From Bacillus sp. Xin1 (GTDB lineage: Bacteria; Bacillota; Bacilli; Bacillales; Bacillaceae_G), in contig NZ_JABUAE010000026.1 of NCBI RefSeq assembly GCF_013314535.1, positions 1 to 64,000 on the forward strand: DNA of 64,000 nt, in the 5' to 3' direction. This document shows positions 44,903-54,267 of this stretch, one piece after another; position 1 is the stretch's first letter; every line of letters begins with the position of its first letter. The position numbers and the translations under genes are program-made. The notes beneath the pieces were generated by a model. The model saw only the letters and a list, made by a program, of their open reading frames with translations, was not told where the DNA came from and ran no database searches.

Positions 44903-45853
44903 ATGATTCCAGTAACAATTTTAACTGGTTTTCTTGGATCTGGGAAAACGACATTATTAAATCGTATCTTGTCGGAAGAACATGGTAAGAAACTAGCGGT
45001 CATTGTAAATGAAATAGGTCAAATTGGCATCGATAACCAATTGATTATGAATGTAGAAGAAGAAATTATGGAAATGACAAATGGTTGTTTATGCTGTACA
45101 GTACGTGAAGACCTACTCGTTGCTTTAAAACAACTATTGGATGTAAAAGCAGAAGGGAACATGGATTTTGATGGTTTAGTGATTGAAACGACAGGTCTTG
45201 CAAATCCAGGACCGATTATCCAAACGTTCTTTTTAGATCCAGTTATTCAATCAGCATACAAAGTTAATGGTGTTGTGACAGTGGTAGATAGTTATCATAT
45301 ACATAAACATTTTGAAAAAGGATTAGAAGCAAAAGAGCAGATTGCCTTTGCTGATATGATTTTAGTAAATAAAGTAGATTTAATTGAAGAAGCGAAAAAG
45401 GAAGAGATTCTCACCGAGTTACAAGGGATTAATCCGACGGCAAAATTAATTCCAGCGACAAATTGTGAAGTAGATATTCCTGCTTTGTTAGAAATTCAAA
45501 CGTTTAAAACGCGTGATACATTAGAAGTTTATCCGCATAAAGAGCACCATCATTTAGAAGGTGTGAAATCATTTGTATTACGTGAAGAGCGTCCACTTGA
45601 TTTACAAAAGTTAAATGAATGGATGTCAGCTGTTGTTCAAGAGCTAGGAGAGTATCTATATCGATATAAAGGAATTCTTTCGATTGATGGAGTAGATCGC
45701 CGCATTGTTTTCCAAGGTGTTCATACATTATTTGCTACTTCTTACGATAGAGAGTGGAGAAAGGGAGAAGAGCGAGTGAGTGAAGTGGTCTTTATCGGGA
45801 AAGACATTAATAAAGAGTGGTTCCAGGAACATTTTAAAGAATGTGTAAAATAA
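44903..45853 (+). CDS. COG0523 (CobW/P47K) GTPase, putative metallochaperone
   Basis: 316-residue G3E GTPase. The P-loop GFLGSGKT is at residues 9-16 and the metal-binding CLCC at 62-65, followed by a His-rich loop EVYPHKEHHHLEG. COG0523 proteins deliver zinc or cobalt to client enzymes. The ATG at 44903 follows AAGGAGATG. A zinc-type binding protein gene lies 1.6 kb away, but no Zur-like box is seen upstream of this gene. The metal is unproven. Confidence 0.88.
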   Translation: MIPVTILTGFLGSGKTTLLNRILSEEHGKKLAVIVNEIGQIGIDNQLIMNVEEEIMEMTNGCLCCTVREDLLVALKQLLDVKAEGNMDFDGLVIETTGLANPGPIIQTFFLDPVIQSAYKVNGVVTVVDSYHIHKHFEKGLEAKEQIAFADMILVNKVDLIEEAKKEEILTELQGINPTAKLIPATNCEVDIPALLEIQTFKTRDTLEVYPHKEHHHLEGVKSFVLREERPLDLQKLNEWMSAVVQELGEYLYRYKGILSIDGVDRRIVFQGVHTLFATSYDREWRKGEERVSEVVFIGKDINKEWFQEHFKECVK

Positions 45854-45880
45854 GCCTGCTAATTTAGCAGGCTTGTTTTT
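45853..45880. terminator. Bidirectional terminator
   Basis: AGCCTGCTAA pairs with TTAGCAGGCT between convergent genes, followed by TTTTTT. Confidence 0.85.
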
Positions 45881-46334
45881 TATCTATAAGCAATTCCATC
45901 ACAACACCAACAACGGGCCCATCATCATCAATATCACCAGTTAAGTGAAAGCCGAAAGACTCATATAGTTTCATTGCTAGTTTGTTTTCTGGATGAAGAC
46001 TTAAATGAATTTTTTTACATTGAAATTTTTGTTGCAAATACTGGGTGAGTAGGTGGAGAAAACGTTTCGCATAGCCATTTCCTTGAAAATGATGATCAAT
46101 CATAAAACGATCTATCCATACGCTATCATCTTTTGCTGAATGCCAACCATACATTGCGTATCCAACAAGTGTCTCGGCATCATATAAGCCTACTGACGTT
46201 CCATTTCCTTCATATAGAGATTCCGCTAAAGAAAATGCATTACTTTCGATAAAGTGTTGCTGCTCCTTTGCTACGTCTAAAGCAGCGACTGAACGCCAAT
46301 TATTTGCTGTTACTTCACAAATGTGAAGATTCAT
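45864..46334 (-). CDS. GNAT acetyltransferase, PaiA/spermidine-acetyltransferase-like
   Basis: 156-residue GNAT protein of the same subgroup as the one at 8963-9415. They share the pattern FIESN.(F/Y)S(L/I)AE, then YAMYGW/FAMFGI and D(R/Y).MID..(F/Y)QGNG. The acetyl-CoA loop is HFQGNGYAKRFL. The likely substrate is a polyamine or a related amine, by family only. Its last codons overlap the shared terminator. Confidence 0.83.
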   Translation of the reverse strand: MNLHICEVTANNWRSVAALDVAKEQQHFIESNAFSLAESLYEGNGTSVGLYDAETLVGYAMYGWHSAKDDSVWIDRFMIDHHFQGNGYAKRFLHLLTQYLQQKFQCKKIHLSLHPENKLAMKLYESFGFHLTGDIDDDGPVVGVVMELLIDKKQAC

Positions 46335-46425
46335 AGTTCCAACTCGCTTTCATAAAGTGTTATATCTTTGAATCTAATATGGATAATTTTACTTGTTATT
46401 CCGTTTAAGTCAAGCAATAGCCTAT

Positions 46426-46460
46426 GAAAAAGACAGCTGAAAAAATTCCAGCTGTCTGAA
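46426..46460 (-). terminator. Terminator of the zinc-binding protein gene
   Basis: AGACAGCTG pairs with CAGCTGTCT, followed on the minus strand by TTTTTC. Confidence 0.88.
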
Positions 46461-46472
46461 AGATAAAAATAT

Positions 46473-47426
46473 TTAGCTTGTAGCTTCTTTTAAAGCATTC
46501 ACGTTTTCTTCCATTAATGTAAAGTAATCTTTGTTTTTCTTTGCATCATCTTCAGAAATAGTAGCAAGGTGATTTAAACGTAAAATTTTCGTTCCTGTTT
46601 CTTTTTGAATCACTTCTGCGACTTTTGGAGTAGAGAATGTTTCAAACAAGATATATTTCAAACCATGTTCTTTTGCTGTTTTTGAAATGTTAGCAAGTTC
46701 TTTTTGGGATGGCTCATCAGAAGCTGAAACTCCAGCAACTGGTATTTGTTTTAGACCATAGCGTTTTTCCCAGTATCCATATGCAGCATGAGAAACTAAA
46801 ATATCTTTTGTTTTTGCATCTGAAACGACAGATTTAAAATGATCATCTAAATCAGTGAATTTTGTTTGCAAGGCAGCGAAGTTTTTCTCGAATTCTTTTT
46901 TATGATCTGGTTGTAATTCTACGAGTGCATCTTTAATTTTTTCAGCTTGCTTCATCGCAAGTGTAGGATCTAACCATACGTGTGGATCTTTGTCGTGATG
47001 GTGATGTTCTTCCTCTTTATGACCTTCCTCGTGCTCATGATGTTCTTCTTCTGATGAAGCGATAAGATCGAAGCCTTTAGATGCATTAACAACTTTTACA
47101 TTCTCTTTATTTAATGTTTTTTCCATTTTTTCTGCAAATGGTTCTAATTCTGCACCGTTATATACGAACAGGTCTGCCTTTGCAACTTGTACTGTTTGTT
47201 TTTGACTTGGCTCATATGTATGAGAGTCAGCGCCAGGCGGATAAATTGTTTCGACATTTACATAGTCCCCGCCGATTTTTTTTGCGAAATCAGCAAGTGG
47301 AAAAATGGTTGTATATACAGAAAGTTTTCCATCTTTTTTTGCTAATCCGTCTTTTTTGCCGGAACACCCAGCGAAAATTAATGTGAAAATAAGTATAAAA
47401 GAAAATACCATTAATCTTTTCTTCAT
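46473..47426 (-). CDS. Zinc-type ABC transporter substrate-binding lipoprotein
   Basis: 317-residue lipoprotein of the ZnuA/AdcA cluster. The signal ends in the lipobox FAGCSG (Cys near 21). A His/Glu-rich loop (residues about 128-150, with HHEHEEGHKEEEHHHH) identifies it as a zinc-type rather than manganese-type protein. His of DSHTYEP and HVWLDP and the C-terminal Asp/Glu would bind the metal. No permease or ATPase gene is adjacent, so it must work with a transporter encoded elsewhere. Two Zur-like boxes lie upstream. Confidence 0.9.
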   Translation of the reverse strand: MKKRLMVFSFILIFTLIFAGCSGKKDGLAKKDGKLSVYTTIFPLADFAKKIGGDYVNVETIYPPGADSHTYEPSQKQTVQVAKADLFVYNGAELEPFAEKMEKTLNKENVKVVNASKGFDLIASSEEEHHEHEEGHKEEEHHHHDKDPHVWLDPTLAMKQAEKIKDALVELQPDHKKEFEKNFAALQTKFTDLDDHFKSVVSDAKTKDILVSHAAYGYWEKRYGLKQIPVAGVSASDEPSQKELANISKTAKEHGLKYILFETFSTPKVAEVIQKETGTKILRLNHLATISEDDAKKNKDYFTLMEENVNALKEATS

Positions 47427-47502
47427 GTAATTCTCCTCTTTTCTTTCTTTTCCAATTTTATTTTCTCCAGAAATAAGAGAAAAAATATCTTTTTGTTATA
47501 AA

Positions 47503-47581
47503 ACGGAATAATTACGTTTTAAGTTGCGGACTTAGTATAATACATCTTTACGAAAGTTGCAATAAATAATAATCATTACGA
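47503..47581 (-). promoter_or_regulatory. Two Zur-like boxes
   Basis: ACGGAATAATTACGT (47503-47517) and TAATAATCATTACGA (47567-47581) match the Zur consensus TCGTAATNATTACGA at about 12 and 13 of 15 positions. Both lie ahead of the reverse zinc-binding protein gene. Confidence 0.6.
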
Positions 47582-47695
47582 TTTGATTTTGTTATAAAGT
47601 TGTTAAAAAGAACAGTATTATTTTTCTGTTTATTGCATATGTGACAATACTACTTTCATATATTGGGGTAGAGGGTATAAAAAGGAGATGAGCGA

Positions 47696-47848
47696 TTGGA
47701 TTACTTGATGGAAGCAATTTTGTTAGTGCTAGCAATAGTTTTGCCATTAACATGTGTTTTGATTTTTTTAAAAACATTAATAGGTAATCTTGGCGATTCT
47801 ACAAATATAACGAAACTACCACAAGAGAAAGAAAACGAAAAAGAGTAA
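47696..47848 (+). CDS. Small single-pass membrane protein
   Basis: 50 residues from a TTG behind AAAAGGAGATGAGCG. One hydrophobic segment (EAILLVLAIVLPLTCVLIFL) is followed by a short acidic/basic tail ending KENEKE. A strong terminator follows directly. Ribosome site, topology and terminator together support a real gene. Function unknown. Confidence 0.7.
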   Translation: MDYLMEAILLVLAIVLPLTCVLIFLKTLIGNLGDSTNITKLPQEKENEKE

Positions 47849-47883
47849 GCAAAGCACTTGCATCATGCATAGTGCTTTGCTTA
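47849..47883 (+). terminator. Terminator
   Basis: GCAAAGCACT pairs with AGTGCTTTGC. Confidence 0.85.
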
Positions 47884-47974
47884 TGATAAAATGAGATAAA
47901 GGAAAACTCTCACAAGTGGGAGTTATGCTACCCGTTCAGACGGAATAAAAGTAGATAAAGAGGTATAAAAGTAG

Positions 47975-48634
47975 ATGAATAAACGAACAGCCTTAGTACT
48001 GGGAGCAAGTGGTTTAGTTGGACAAGAAGTGACGCAGCTATTACTTGATTCAGATTACTATGACTCGGTTATGATTTTTGTCAGAAAACCACTACAATGG
48101 GAACATGAAAAATTACAGCAGAAACAAGTCGATTTTTCTATATTAGAAGAATATAAAGAATTTTTTGCTGTTGATGATGTCTTTAGCTGTCTTGGGACAA
48201 CAATTAAGAAAGCAAAAACGAAAGCAAATTTTAAAAAAGTAGACTATGAATTTACATTACGAGCAGCTTGTTTAGCAGAAAAACAAGGTGTGCAAAATTT
48301 TCTTGTTATTTCTTCTATGGGGGCCAATCCAAAATCACTTTTCTTTTATTCACAAGTAAAAGGAAAGATGGAGGAAGAACTTCAAAAGTTGGTGATTGGT
48401 GGGATTCATATATTTAGACCATCACTATTGCTTGGGGATCGAGAAGAATTTCGTTTTGGAGAAAGAATGGCTGAGAAGATATTTGGCGTCTTACCATTTG
48501 TATTTAATGGCACTTTAAAAAAGTATAAGCCGATTACAACTGAGCAGGTTGCAAAAGGGATGTATTTAGCGGCACTACGTGAAGAATCTGGTGTCCATAT
48601 TTATAATTCCACAGAGATTACAATGATGAAATAA
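47975..48634 (+). CDS. NAD(P)-binding SDR-like protein (HTATIP2-like)
   Basis: 219-residue atypical short-chain dehydrogenase. The dinucleotide loop is LVLGASGLVGQEV (about residues 7-19), with VFSCLGTTIKKAKTKANFKKVDYE and the SSMGANPKSLFFYSQVKGKME active-site region. The group includes HTATIP2-like NAD(P)H-binding proteins. The substrate is unknown. The start codon lies in the second of two ATAAAAGTAGAT direct repeats. Confidence 0.83.
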   Translation: MNKRTALVLGASGLVGQEVTQLLLDSDYYDSVMIFVRKPLQWEHEKLQQKQVDFSILEEYKEFFAVDDVFSCLGTTIKKAKTKANFKKVDYEFTLRAACLAEKQGVQNFLVISSMGANPKSLFFYSQVKGKMEEELQKLVIGGIHIFRPSLLLGDREEFRFGERMAEKIFGVLPFVFNGTLKKYKPITTEQVAKGMYLAALREESGVHIYNSTEITMMK

Positions 48635-48668
48635 TGAGAACGAGAAGCGGAATCCCTTCTCGTTTTTA
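48632..48668. terminator. Bidirectional terminator
   Basis: GAGAACGAGAAG pairs with TTCTCGTTTTT between convergent genes. Confidence 0.85.
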
Positions 48669-48675
48669 TGTCGTA

Positions 48676-49716
48676 TTAGCGGCGAGTCGGGGCTATTTTA
48701 CCACGAGCACGTTGATATTGGCGTGGTTCTTGTAATTCAAATCCAAGTTCATTCGCTGCTGTTCTTGGAAAATATGGATTACGAAGTAACTCGCGACCAA
48801 TAAAGATTAAGTCTGCTTCATTATTTGCTAAAATTTCTTCTGCTTGTATACCACTTGTAATGAGTCCTACTGCACCTGTCGCGATGTCCACTTGTTTTTT
48901 TAAATGATTTGCATATTTTACTTGATAGCCAGGGTAAACGTCGATTTGAGCAGGGACAACTGCACCAGAGCTACAATCAATTACAGCTACACCTTGTTCT
49001 TTCATCCATTTTGCAAATTGAACATAGTCATGTACTGTTAATCCTTCAGGATGATAGTCATTTGCAGAAATACGAACGAATAAAGGGCCATTCCAAACTT
49101 CATTTACAGCATCAATGATTTCTCTTAAGAAGAGGTAACGGTTTTCAGGAGGTCCACCATATTCATCAGTTCGTTTGTTTGATAATGGTGAAAGAAATTC
49201 ATTAATGAGATAACCATGAGCCGCGTGGAGTTCAATAATATCGAATCCTGCTTGTTTGGAACGATATGCAGCATCTTGAAAAGCGGAAATTGTTTTTTTG
49301 ATTAGCTGTTTACTCATTTCTACCGGGATTTTCATTGTATCATTAAAAGCAATAGCCGAGGGTGCTACAGCATCTGTATGTAATTCAGCTTTTCGTCCAG
49401 CATGCGCTAACTGAATAGCTGATTTTGCGCCATTTTCATGGATGAGTGACACCGTTTTTTGTAACCCTGGAATATGATTATTATTCCATATACCTAAATC
49501 TTTATTAGAAATACGTCCCTCAGGTACAACAGCTGTAGCTTCAAGCATAACAAGGCCTACTTGACCAGCTGCTCGAGATGCATAATGGATAGGATGGAAA
49601 TTTGTAACCTTTCCATCCTCGTTTTCTGAAGAATACATACACATTGGTGACATAACAATACGATTTTTTAATGTAATGTCTTTAATCGTATAAGGTGAAA
49701 AAAGATGATAGTCCAT
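48676..49716 (-). CDS. namA: NADPH dehydrogenase NamA (YqjM-type old yellow enzyme)
   Basis: 346-residue FMN ene-reductase. Signatures of the YqjM group: Cys26 and Tyr28 in [39 protein letters not shown] with the paired His, and [13 protein letters not shown] near the end. It reduces activated double bonds and detoxifies reactive alkenes or nitro compounds. AAGGGGGAATAAC precedes the ATG. Monocistronic. Confidence 0.96.
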   Translation of the reverse strand: MDYHLFSPYTIKDITLKNRIVMSPMCMYSSENEDGKVTNFHPIHYASRAAGQVGLVMLEATAVVPEGRISNKDLGIWNNNHIPGLQKTVSLIHENGAKSAIQLAHAGRKAELHTDAVAPSAIAFNDTMKIPVEMSKQLIKKTISAFQDAAYRSKQAGFDIIELHAAHGYLINEFLSPLSNKRTDEYGGPPENRYLFLREIIDAVNEVWNGPLFVRISANDYHPEGLTVHDYVQFAKWMKEQGVAVIDCSSGAVVPAQIDVYPGYQVKYANHLKKQVDIATGAVGLITSGIQAEEILANNEADLIFIGRELLRNPYFPRTAANELGFELQEPRQYQRARGKIAPTRR

Positions 49717-49848
49717 AGTTATTCCCCCTTATGTAGTTTCCTTTATTGTATCATTATCATTTTTGTTTCCATAATGAAACGCTTATTCTCGAAATTTTGT
49801 ATATATATGTTACAATGATTGAAATGAATCAAATTGGAGGATAGGGGC

Positions 49849-50301
49849 ATGTACCGAGCGTATTATGATAGCGAAATAGGTTTGCTTGAAATCACTGCAA
49901 ATGATGAAGGAATTATGTCTGTTATTTTTGTAGAGGAACGGAAAGAAGAGATTAAAAATCAAATTGTAGAACAGTGTCTTACTGAATTAGATGAATATTT
50001 TTATCAAAAGCGAACTGAATTTACAGTACCATTGTCAGCGATTGGAACGCAATTTCAAAAGAATGTTTGGGATGCGCTCTATACGATCCCATATGGAGTG
50101 AGTGCTTCTTATCTAGATATTGCGGAAAAGGTTGGTAACACAAAGGCAGTGCGTGCGATTGGCGGAGCGAATAGTCGCAACCCAATTTCTATTATTGTTC
50201 CGTGTCATCGAGTAATTGGAAAAAGCGGAAAGTTAGTTGGCTATGCAGGTGGTCTATGGCGAAAAGAATGGTTATTAAAACATGAGGGGATTTTGAAATA
50301 A
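49849..50301 (+). CDS. ogt: Methylated-DNA--protein-cysteine methyltransferase
   Basis: 150-residue suicidal repair protein that removes methyl groups from O6-methylguanine. The acceptor Cys119 is in IIVPCHRVIG; FQKNVWDALYTIPYG is the DNA-contact region. The ATG at 49849 follows GGAGGATAGGGGC; a TTG five codons earlier lies inside that site. Confidence 0.94.
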   Translation: MYRAYYDSEIGLLEITANDEGIMSVIFVEERKEEIKNQIVEQCLTELDEYFYQKRTEFTVPLSAIGTQFQKNVWDALYTIPYGVSASYLDIAEKVGNTKAVRAIGGANSRNPISIIVPCHRVIGKSGKLVGYAGGLWRKEWLLKHEGILK

Positions 50302-50456
50302 TGATGAAACTTTTTGTATTAAAATGAATGATTTAATCTATTATTTATGAGAAGGTATCATCGTATGAAAGGCTCTTTCTTCAACCAACTAAGTTTTTAA
50401 GTAGGTTGAACAACAGAAGCATAAGTAGGGGATAAATCACGGGAAGAGGGATTATT

Positions 50457-51401
50457 TTGCGTTGTATAAATTGTGGGAATCCTTGTCCTGACGGTCAGTT
50501 CAATTGTGAAGATTGTCAGCAAGTTTTACATAATAGAACAAAAAAGGAAATCTCACCACTAGAAAAAGATATGGAACAATATGTGGGAGCACACTATCCG
50601 TATTATAAAAGGAAATGGAACACAGAAAAGAAACGAATAGCAGGATGGAGCTGGAATGGATGGGCTGCTATTTTTAATGTTGGGTGGTTTGGATATCGAA
50701 AGTATTACTTACCTGCTTGTTTATTTGTAACTTTATTAGTAGCTTGTGATGCATTCTCCTATTATATGGGGTTCAATATTGCACTTCCAGTCATTAATAT
50801 GGTGCCGCTTACTTTTTTATTGCTTATTTTAATGATGATCGGAATTGGGATTTTTGCCAATGGGTTATATTATCGATTTGCTGAGCGGAAAATATATCGG
50901 ATAAAAGCAAGAGGAATAAAGAATGACGATGTTGAAGGTTATCTTATTCGTGATAGTGGTGGAACAAGTAGAATTGGAGCGACTATTGTTACAATTTTGA
51001 CAGCTGCTAGTATATTTATGAGTCACTTTTTCTTTCCGACAGATCAAGATGTTATTCAAAAAGTACGAGCAAGTTCTCTTTATGAGTATCCGTTCTTTTC
51101 AATTGGAGAATCGTTTGAACAACATTTTCAGCAACCAAATTGGGTGTATTATCGCGGTGAAGATGGACTAGAATTAGTAGAATTTCATGGATACACTAGT
51201 GGAATGACAAGACAGAAAATCGTTATTCAATTTGTTGTCGATTACAGATTACATGAAATCGAACCTTATTCTCTTACAGTTAACGGTGAGCCGCAAGGTG
51301 AACAAGAATTTTTTAAAATGATGGAAAATGTATTTCGGACGCAAGATCTTTTTGAGTTGGAAGATGGATTACACAAAGATGATAAGAAAGAAATGTTATA
51401 A
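50457..51401 (+). CDS. Zinc-ribbon membrane protein (DUF2628-like)
   Basis: 314 residues. The N-terminal zinc ribbon (CINCGNPCPDGQFNCEDC) is followed by a DUF2628-type region (WNGWAAIFNVGWFGYRKYY) with three hydrophobic segments (about 85-135), another near 175-192, and a soluble extracytoplasmic C-terminal domain. The start is a TTG with GAAGAGGG ahead of it, about 7 bases. Function unknown. Confidence 0.78.
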   Translation: MRCINCGNPCPDGQFNCEDCQQVLHNRTKKEISPLEKDMEQYVGAHYPYYKRKWNTEKKRIAGWSWNGWAAIFNVGWFGYRKYYLPACLFVTLLVACDAFSYYMGFNIALPVINMVPLTFLLLILMMIGIGIFANGLYYRFAERKIYRIKARGIKNDDVEGYLIRDSGGTSRIGATIVTILTAASIFMSHFFFPTDQDVIQKVRASSLYEYPFFSIGESFEQHFQQPNWVYYRGEDGLELVEFHGYTSGMTRQKIVIQFVVDYRLHEIEPYSLTVNGEPQGEQEFFKMMENVFRTQDLFELEDGLHKDDKKEML

Positions 51402-51417
51402 GAAATGGATGTAAGAG

Positions 51418-51453
51418 TAAATGAAGTAGCTTTTATATTCATTTCTTTTTTTG
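51418..51453 (+). terminator. Terminator
   Basis: AAATGAA pairs with TTCATTT, followed by CTTTTTTTG. Confidence 0.7.
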
Positions 51454-51472
51454 TTTTATACTAGAAAAACAT

Positions 51473-51500
51473 TTGAAATAATCAGAATTTTTTGTATAAT
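51473..51500 (+). promoter_or_regulatory. Sigma-A promoter of the oligopeptide-binding protein gene
   Basis: TTGAAA (51473-51478) and TATAAT (51495-51500), spacer 16. It overlaps the upstream part of the open frame, supporting a start at 51549. Confidence 0.75.
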
Positions 51501-51548
51501 ACTATCATACATGCTTTATTGTATACATACAGATTGGGGGAAGGAAGA

Positions 51549-53210
51549 ATGAAGAAAAAAGTTTCAACGCTTGCGGCACTTGCATTATCAACAAGTATGT
51601 TCGTTGCAGGTTGCGGGAATGGGGAGAAAGCATCGACAACGAAGAAAGAAACGAATAAGGGAATGGCCGATAAACAAGTGCTAAATTTACTAGAAGCAGC
51701 AGAAATTCCTTCGATGGATACATCAAAATCAACAGATTCCGTATCATTCCGAGTATTTGTTAATGCAATGGAGGGGTTATATCGGTTAGATAAAGACAAT
51801 AAACCAACTCCAGGTATGGCAAAAGATGTGAAAATTAGTGAGGATAAGAAAACATATACTTTCGAATTGCGAGATGCAAAATGGTCGAATGGTGAGCCGG
51901 TTCGTGCACAAGATTTCGTATATGGTTGGCAACGTGCGCTTGATAAAGCAACAGCGGCTGAATATGCATTTATTTTATTTGATGTGAAAAACGCACAAAA
52001 AGTAAATAAAGGAGAATTACCATTAGAGCAATTAGGTGTTAAAGCAAAAGACGATAAAACATTAGTAGTTGAACTAGAGCAACCAGCACCGTACTTTCTT
52101 GAACTTACATCTTTCCCAACGTTCTTCCCTTTAAATGAGAAGTTCGTCAAAGAGCAAGGGGCAAATTATGCATTAGAAGCTGATAAAATTTTATATAATG
52201 GACCATTTACGTTAAGTGAGTGGAAACATGAACAAAGTTATCAATTAAAGAAAAATCCAAACTATTGGGATAAAGACACTGTAAAACTAGAAGAGATTAA
52301 CGTTGGTATTGTCAAGGAAACGAGCACAGGTGTGAACCTGTATGATAGTGATCAAGCAGATCGTGTCATCTTAACTTCTGAGTTTGTAGATAAATATAAA
52401 AAGAGCAAAGCAGATGAGTTTAAAACGAAATTAGACCCACGTATGTATTTCTTACGTTTTAATCAGCAAAATCCAACTTTTAAAAACCAAAAGGTGAGAG
52501 AAGCGATTGATTTAGCTTATGACAAAAAAGGGATTGCGAATGTCATTTTAAATAATGGTTCATTACCAGCATATTTCTTAGTACCAGAAAAATTTACAAT
52601 GGGTCCAGATGGGAAGGATTTCCGTACAGTTAATAAAAATTTCCGTGACAGCAAAGATAATGTAGAAAAAGCGAAAAAGTTATGGGAAGAAGCGAAAAAA
52701 GAATTGGGACAAGATACAATTACAGTTGAATTACTAAACGATGATGATGGTAGTCGGAAAAAAGTTGGCGACTTTATTAAAGAAGAGCTTGAGAAAAATT
52801 TACCTGGAATTAAAGTGAATTTAAAACAACAACCATATAAACAAAAATTAGATTTAGAGAAAAAATTACAGTATGAGTTTTCTTTATCGGCATGGAGTCC
52901 GGATTATCCAGATCCAATGACGTATATTGACATGTTTGTGACAGGAAGTTCATTTAATGAAATGGCGTACTCAAATCCAAAATATGATGACTTAGTTGCT
53001 AAGTCAAAAGGTGAGTTGTTAAAAGACGATGCTGCACGCTGGAAAGCACTGGCTGAAGCAGAAAAAATCTTAATTGGAGAAGATGTTGCAATTTCACCTA
53101 CTTATCAGCAAAGTACCGCATATTTGGAAAAACCATATGTAAAAGGAATTGCAAACCATACATTCGGTGGAGATTTTAGTTATAAATGGGCATATGTTAC
53201 AAAAAAATAG
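51549..53210 (+). CDS. Oligopeptide ABC transporter substrate-binding lipoprotein (OppA/DppE family)
   Basis: 553-residue extracellular lipoprotein. The signal ends in lipobox FVAGC (Cys22). The solute-binding domain is typical of OppA: SFRVFVNAMEGLYRLDKDNKPTPGMAKDV, then WSNGEPVRAQDFVYGWQRALD and the C-terminal SAWSPDYPDPMTYIDMF. The ATG follows GGGGGAAGGAAG. No permease or ATPase genes are adjacent, as is common for the many extra OppA proteins in the B. cereus group. Roles include peptide uptake and signal-peptide import. Confidence 0.94.
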   Translation: MKKKVSTLAALALSTSMFVAGCGNGEKASTTKKETNKGMADKQVLNLLEAAEIPSMDTSKSTDSVSFRVFVNAMEGLYRLDKDNKPTPGMAKDVKISEDKKTYTFELRDAKWSNGEPVRAQDFVYGWQRALDKATAAEYAFILFDVKNAQKVNKGELPLEQLGVKAKDDKTLVVELEQPAPYFLELTSFPTFFPLNEKFVKEQGANYALEADKILYNGPFTLSEWKHEQSYQLKKNPNYWDKDTVKLEEINVGIVKETSTGVNLYDSDQADRVILTSEFVDKYKKSKADEFKTKLDPRMYFLRFNQQNPTFKNQKVREAIDLAYDKKGIANVILNNGSLPAYFLVPEKFTMGPDGKDFRTVNKNFRDSKDNVEKAKKLWEEAKKELGQDTITVELLNDDDGSRKKVGDFIKEELEKNLPGIKVNLKQQPYKQKLDLEKKLQYEFSLSAWSPDYPDPMTYIDMFVTGSSFNEMAYSNPKYDDLVAKSKGELLKDDAARWKALAEAEKILIGEDVAISPTYQQSTAYLEKPYVKGIANHTFGGDFSYKWAYVTKK

Positions 53211-53214
53211 TACA

Positions 53215-53252
53215 ATAAGAGGTGAGTGAATATTCGCTCATCTCTTATTTTG
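53215..53252 (+). terminator. Terminator
   Basis: AAGAGGTGAGTGAATATTC pairs imperfectly with its second half GCTCATCTCTT. Confidence 0.82.
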
Positions 53253-53264
53253 TAAGGAGGATTT

Positions 53265-53684
53265 ATGTTGATAAATGGCCTTAATCATCTTTGTTTTTCA
53301 GTTTCAGATTTAGAAGAGTCTATTCAATTTTATGAAACAGTATTAGAGGGGAAGTTATTAGTAAAAGGAAGAAAACTTGCATATTTTGATGTATGTGGAG
53401 TGTGGATCGCACTCAATGAAGAAACAGATATTGCAAGAAATGAAATTCATCAGTCATATACACATCTTGCATTTTCTGTTCAACAAGAGGATTTTGATCA
53501 TCTATTAAAGCGCTTAGAGGAAAATAAAGTTCATATTTTACAAGGAAGAGAACGTGATGTAAGAGACTGTCAGTCTATTTATTTTATTGATCCAGATGGA
53601 CATAAGTTTGAATTTCATTCAGGTACATTAGAGGATCGCTTGAAGTATTATAAGGAAGAGAAACCACATATGAAATTTTATTGA
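53265..53684 (+). CDS. fosB: Metallothiol transferase FosB (fosfomycin resistance)
   Basis: 139-residue glyoxalase-fold (vicinal oxygen chelate) enzyme. It uses bacillithiol or cysteine to open the epoxide of fosfomycin. Metal ligands are His8 in [15 protein letters not shown], His in YTHLAFSV and Glu in HKFEFHSG. The ending [13 protein letters not shown] is characteristic of Bacillus FosB. AAGGAGGATTT precedes the ATG. The following SDR-like gene starts 22 bases after it in the same direction and may be cotranscribed. Confidence 0.95.
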   Translation: MLINGLNHLCFSVSDLEESIQFYETVLEGKLLVKGRKLAYFDVCGVWIALNEETDIARNEIHQSYTHLAFSVQQEDFDHLLKRLEENKVHILQGRERDVRDCQSIYFIDPDGHKFEFHSGTLEDRLKYYKEEKPHMKFY

Positions 53685-53706
53685 TGAATAAGGGGATGGG
53701 GAGAGT

Positions 53707-54249
53707 ATGCATGCTCTTGTTATTGGTGGCACAGGGATGCTGAAGAACGTATCTGTTTGGCTTTGTAATCAAGAGTTTTACGTTTCTATTATTGGGCGAG
53801 ATAAAGATAAGTTAGAAGGTGTAAAGAATACATGTAATGCTCCAAAAAATGTCACATGTATTTCTCTTGATTACCATGATAGCGAAACTTTAAAACAATC
53901 TATTAAAGATACTGTTAAACAAAATGGTCCTATCACATTAGTAGTAGCTTGGATACATACAACTGCTAAAAAGGCGCTTCAAGTAATTTGTGAAGAAATT
54001 GAATTACATTCTAAATCATATAGTCTGTTTCATATATTAGGGAGTAGTGCTTCTCGATTGGAACGCCGAAAAATAGAGAGTCCTTTATGTAATTATCATA
54101 GAGTTATATTAGGATTTATTTTACAAGGTGAATATTCAAGATGGTTGACTCATGAAGAAATTGCTGAAGGGGTTATAGCAGGAATTCAGAGTAAAGAAGA
54201 TGAGTGTATTGTAGGGACAATAGAGCCATGGGGATTACGACCAATTTAA
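53707..54249 (+). CDS. Short-chain dehydrogenase-like NAD(P)-binding protein
   Basis: 180-residue Rossmann protein. The loop ALVIGGTGMLKNVSVWL is at residues 3-19, with IIGRDKDKLE as the second strand. It lacks a clear Tyr-x-x-x-Lys catalytic pair, so it may be a binding protein or a divergent enzyme. It sits between fosB and a phosphatase gene with short gaps (22 and 18 bases), so the three may form one operon. Confidence 0.8.
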   Translation: MHALVIGGTGMLKNVSVWLCNQEFYVSIIGRDKDKLEGVKNTCNAPKNVTCISLDYHDSETLKQSIKDTVKQNGPITLVVAWIHTTAKKALQVICEEIELHSKSYSLFHILGSSASRLERRKIESPLCNYHRVILGFILQGEYSRWLTHEEIAEGVIAGIQSKEDECIVGTIEPWGLRPI

Positions 54250-54267
54250 TGAGGAGGAAGGAAACGA

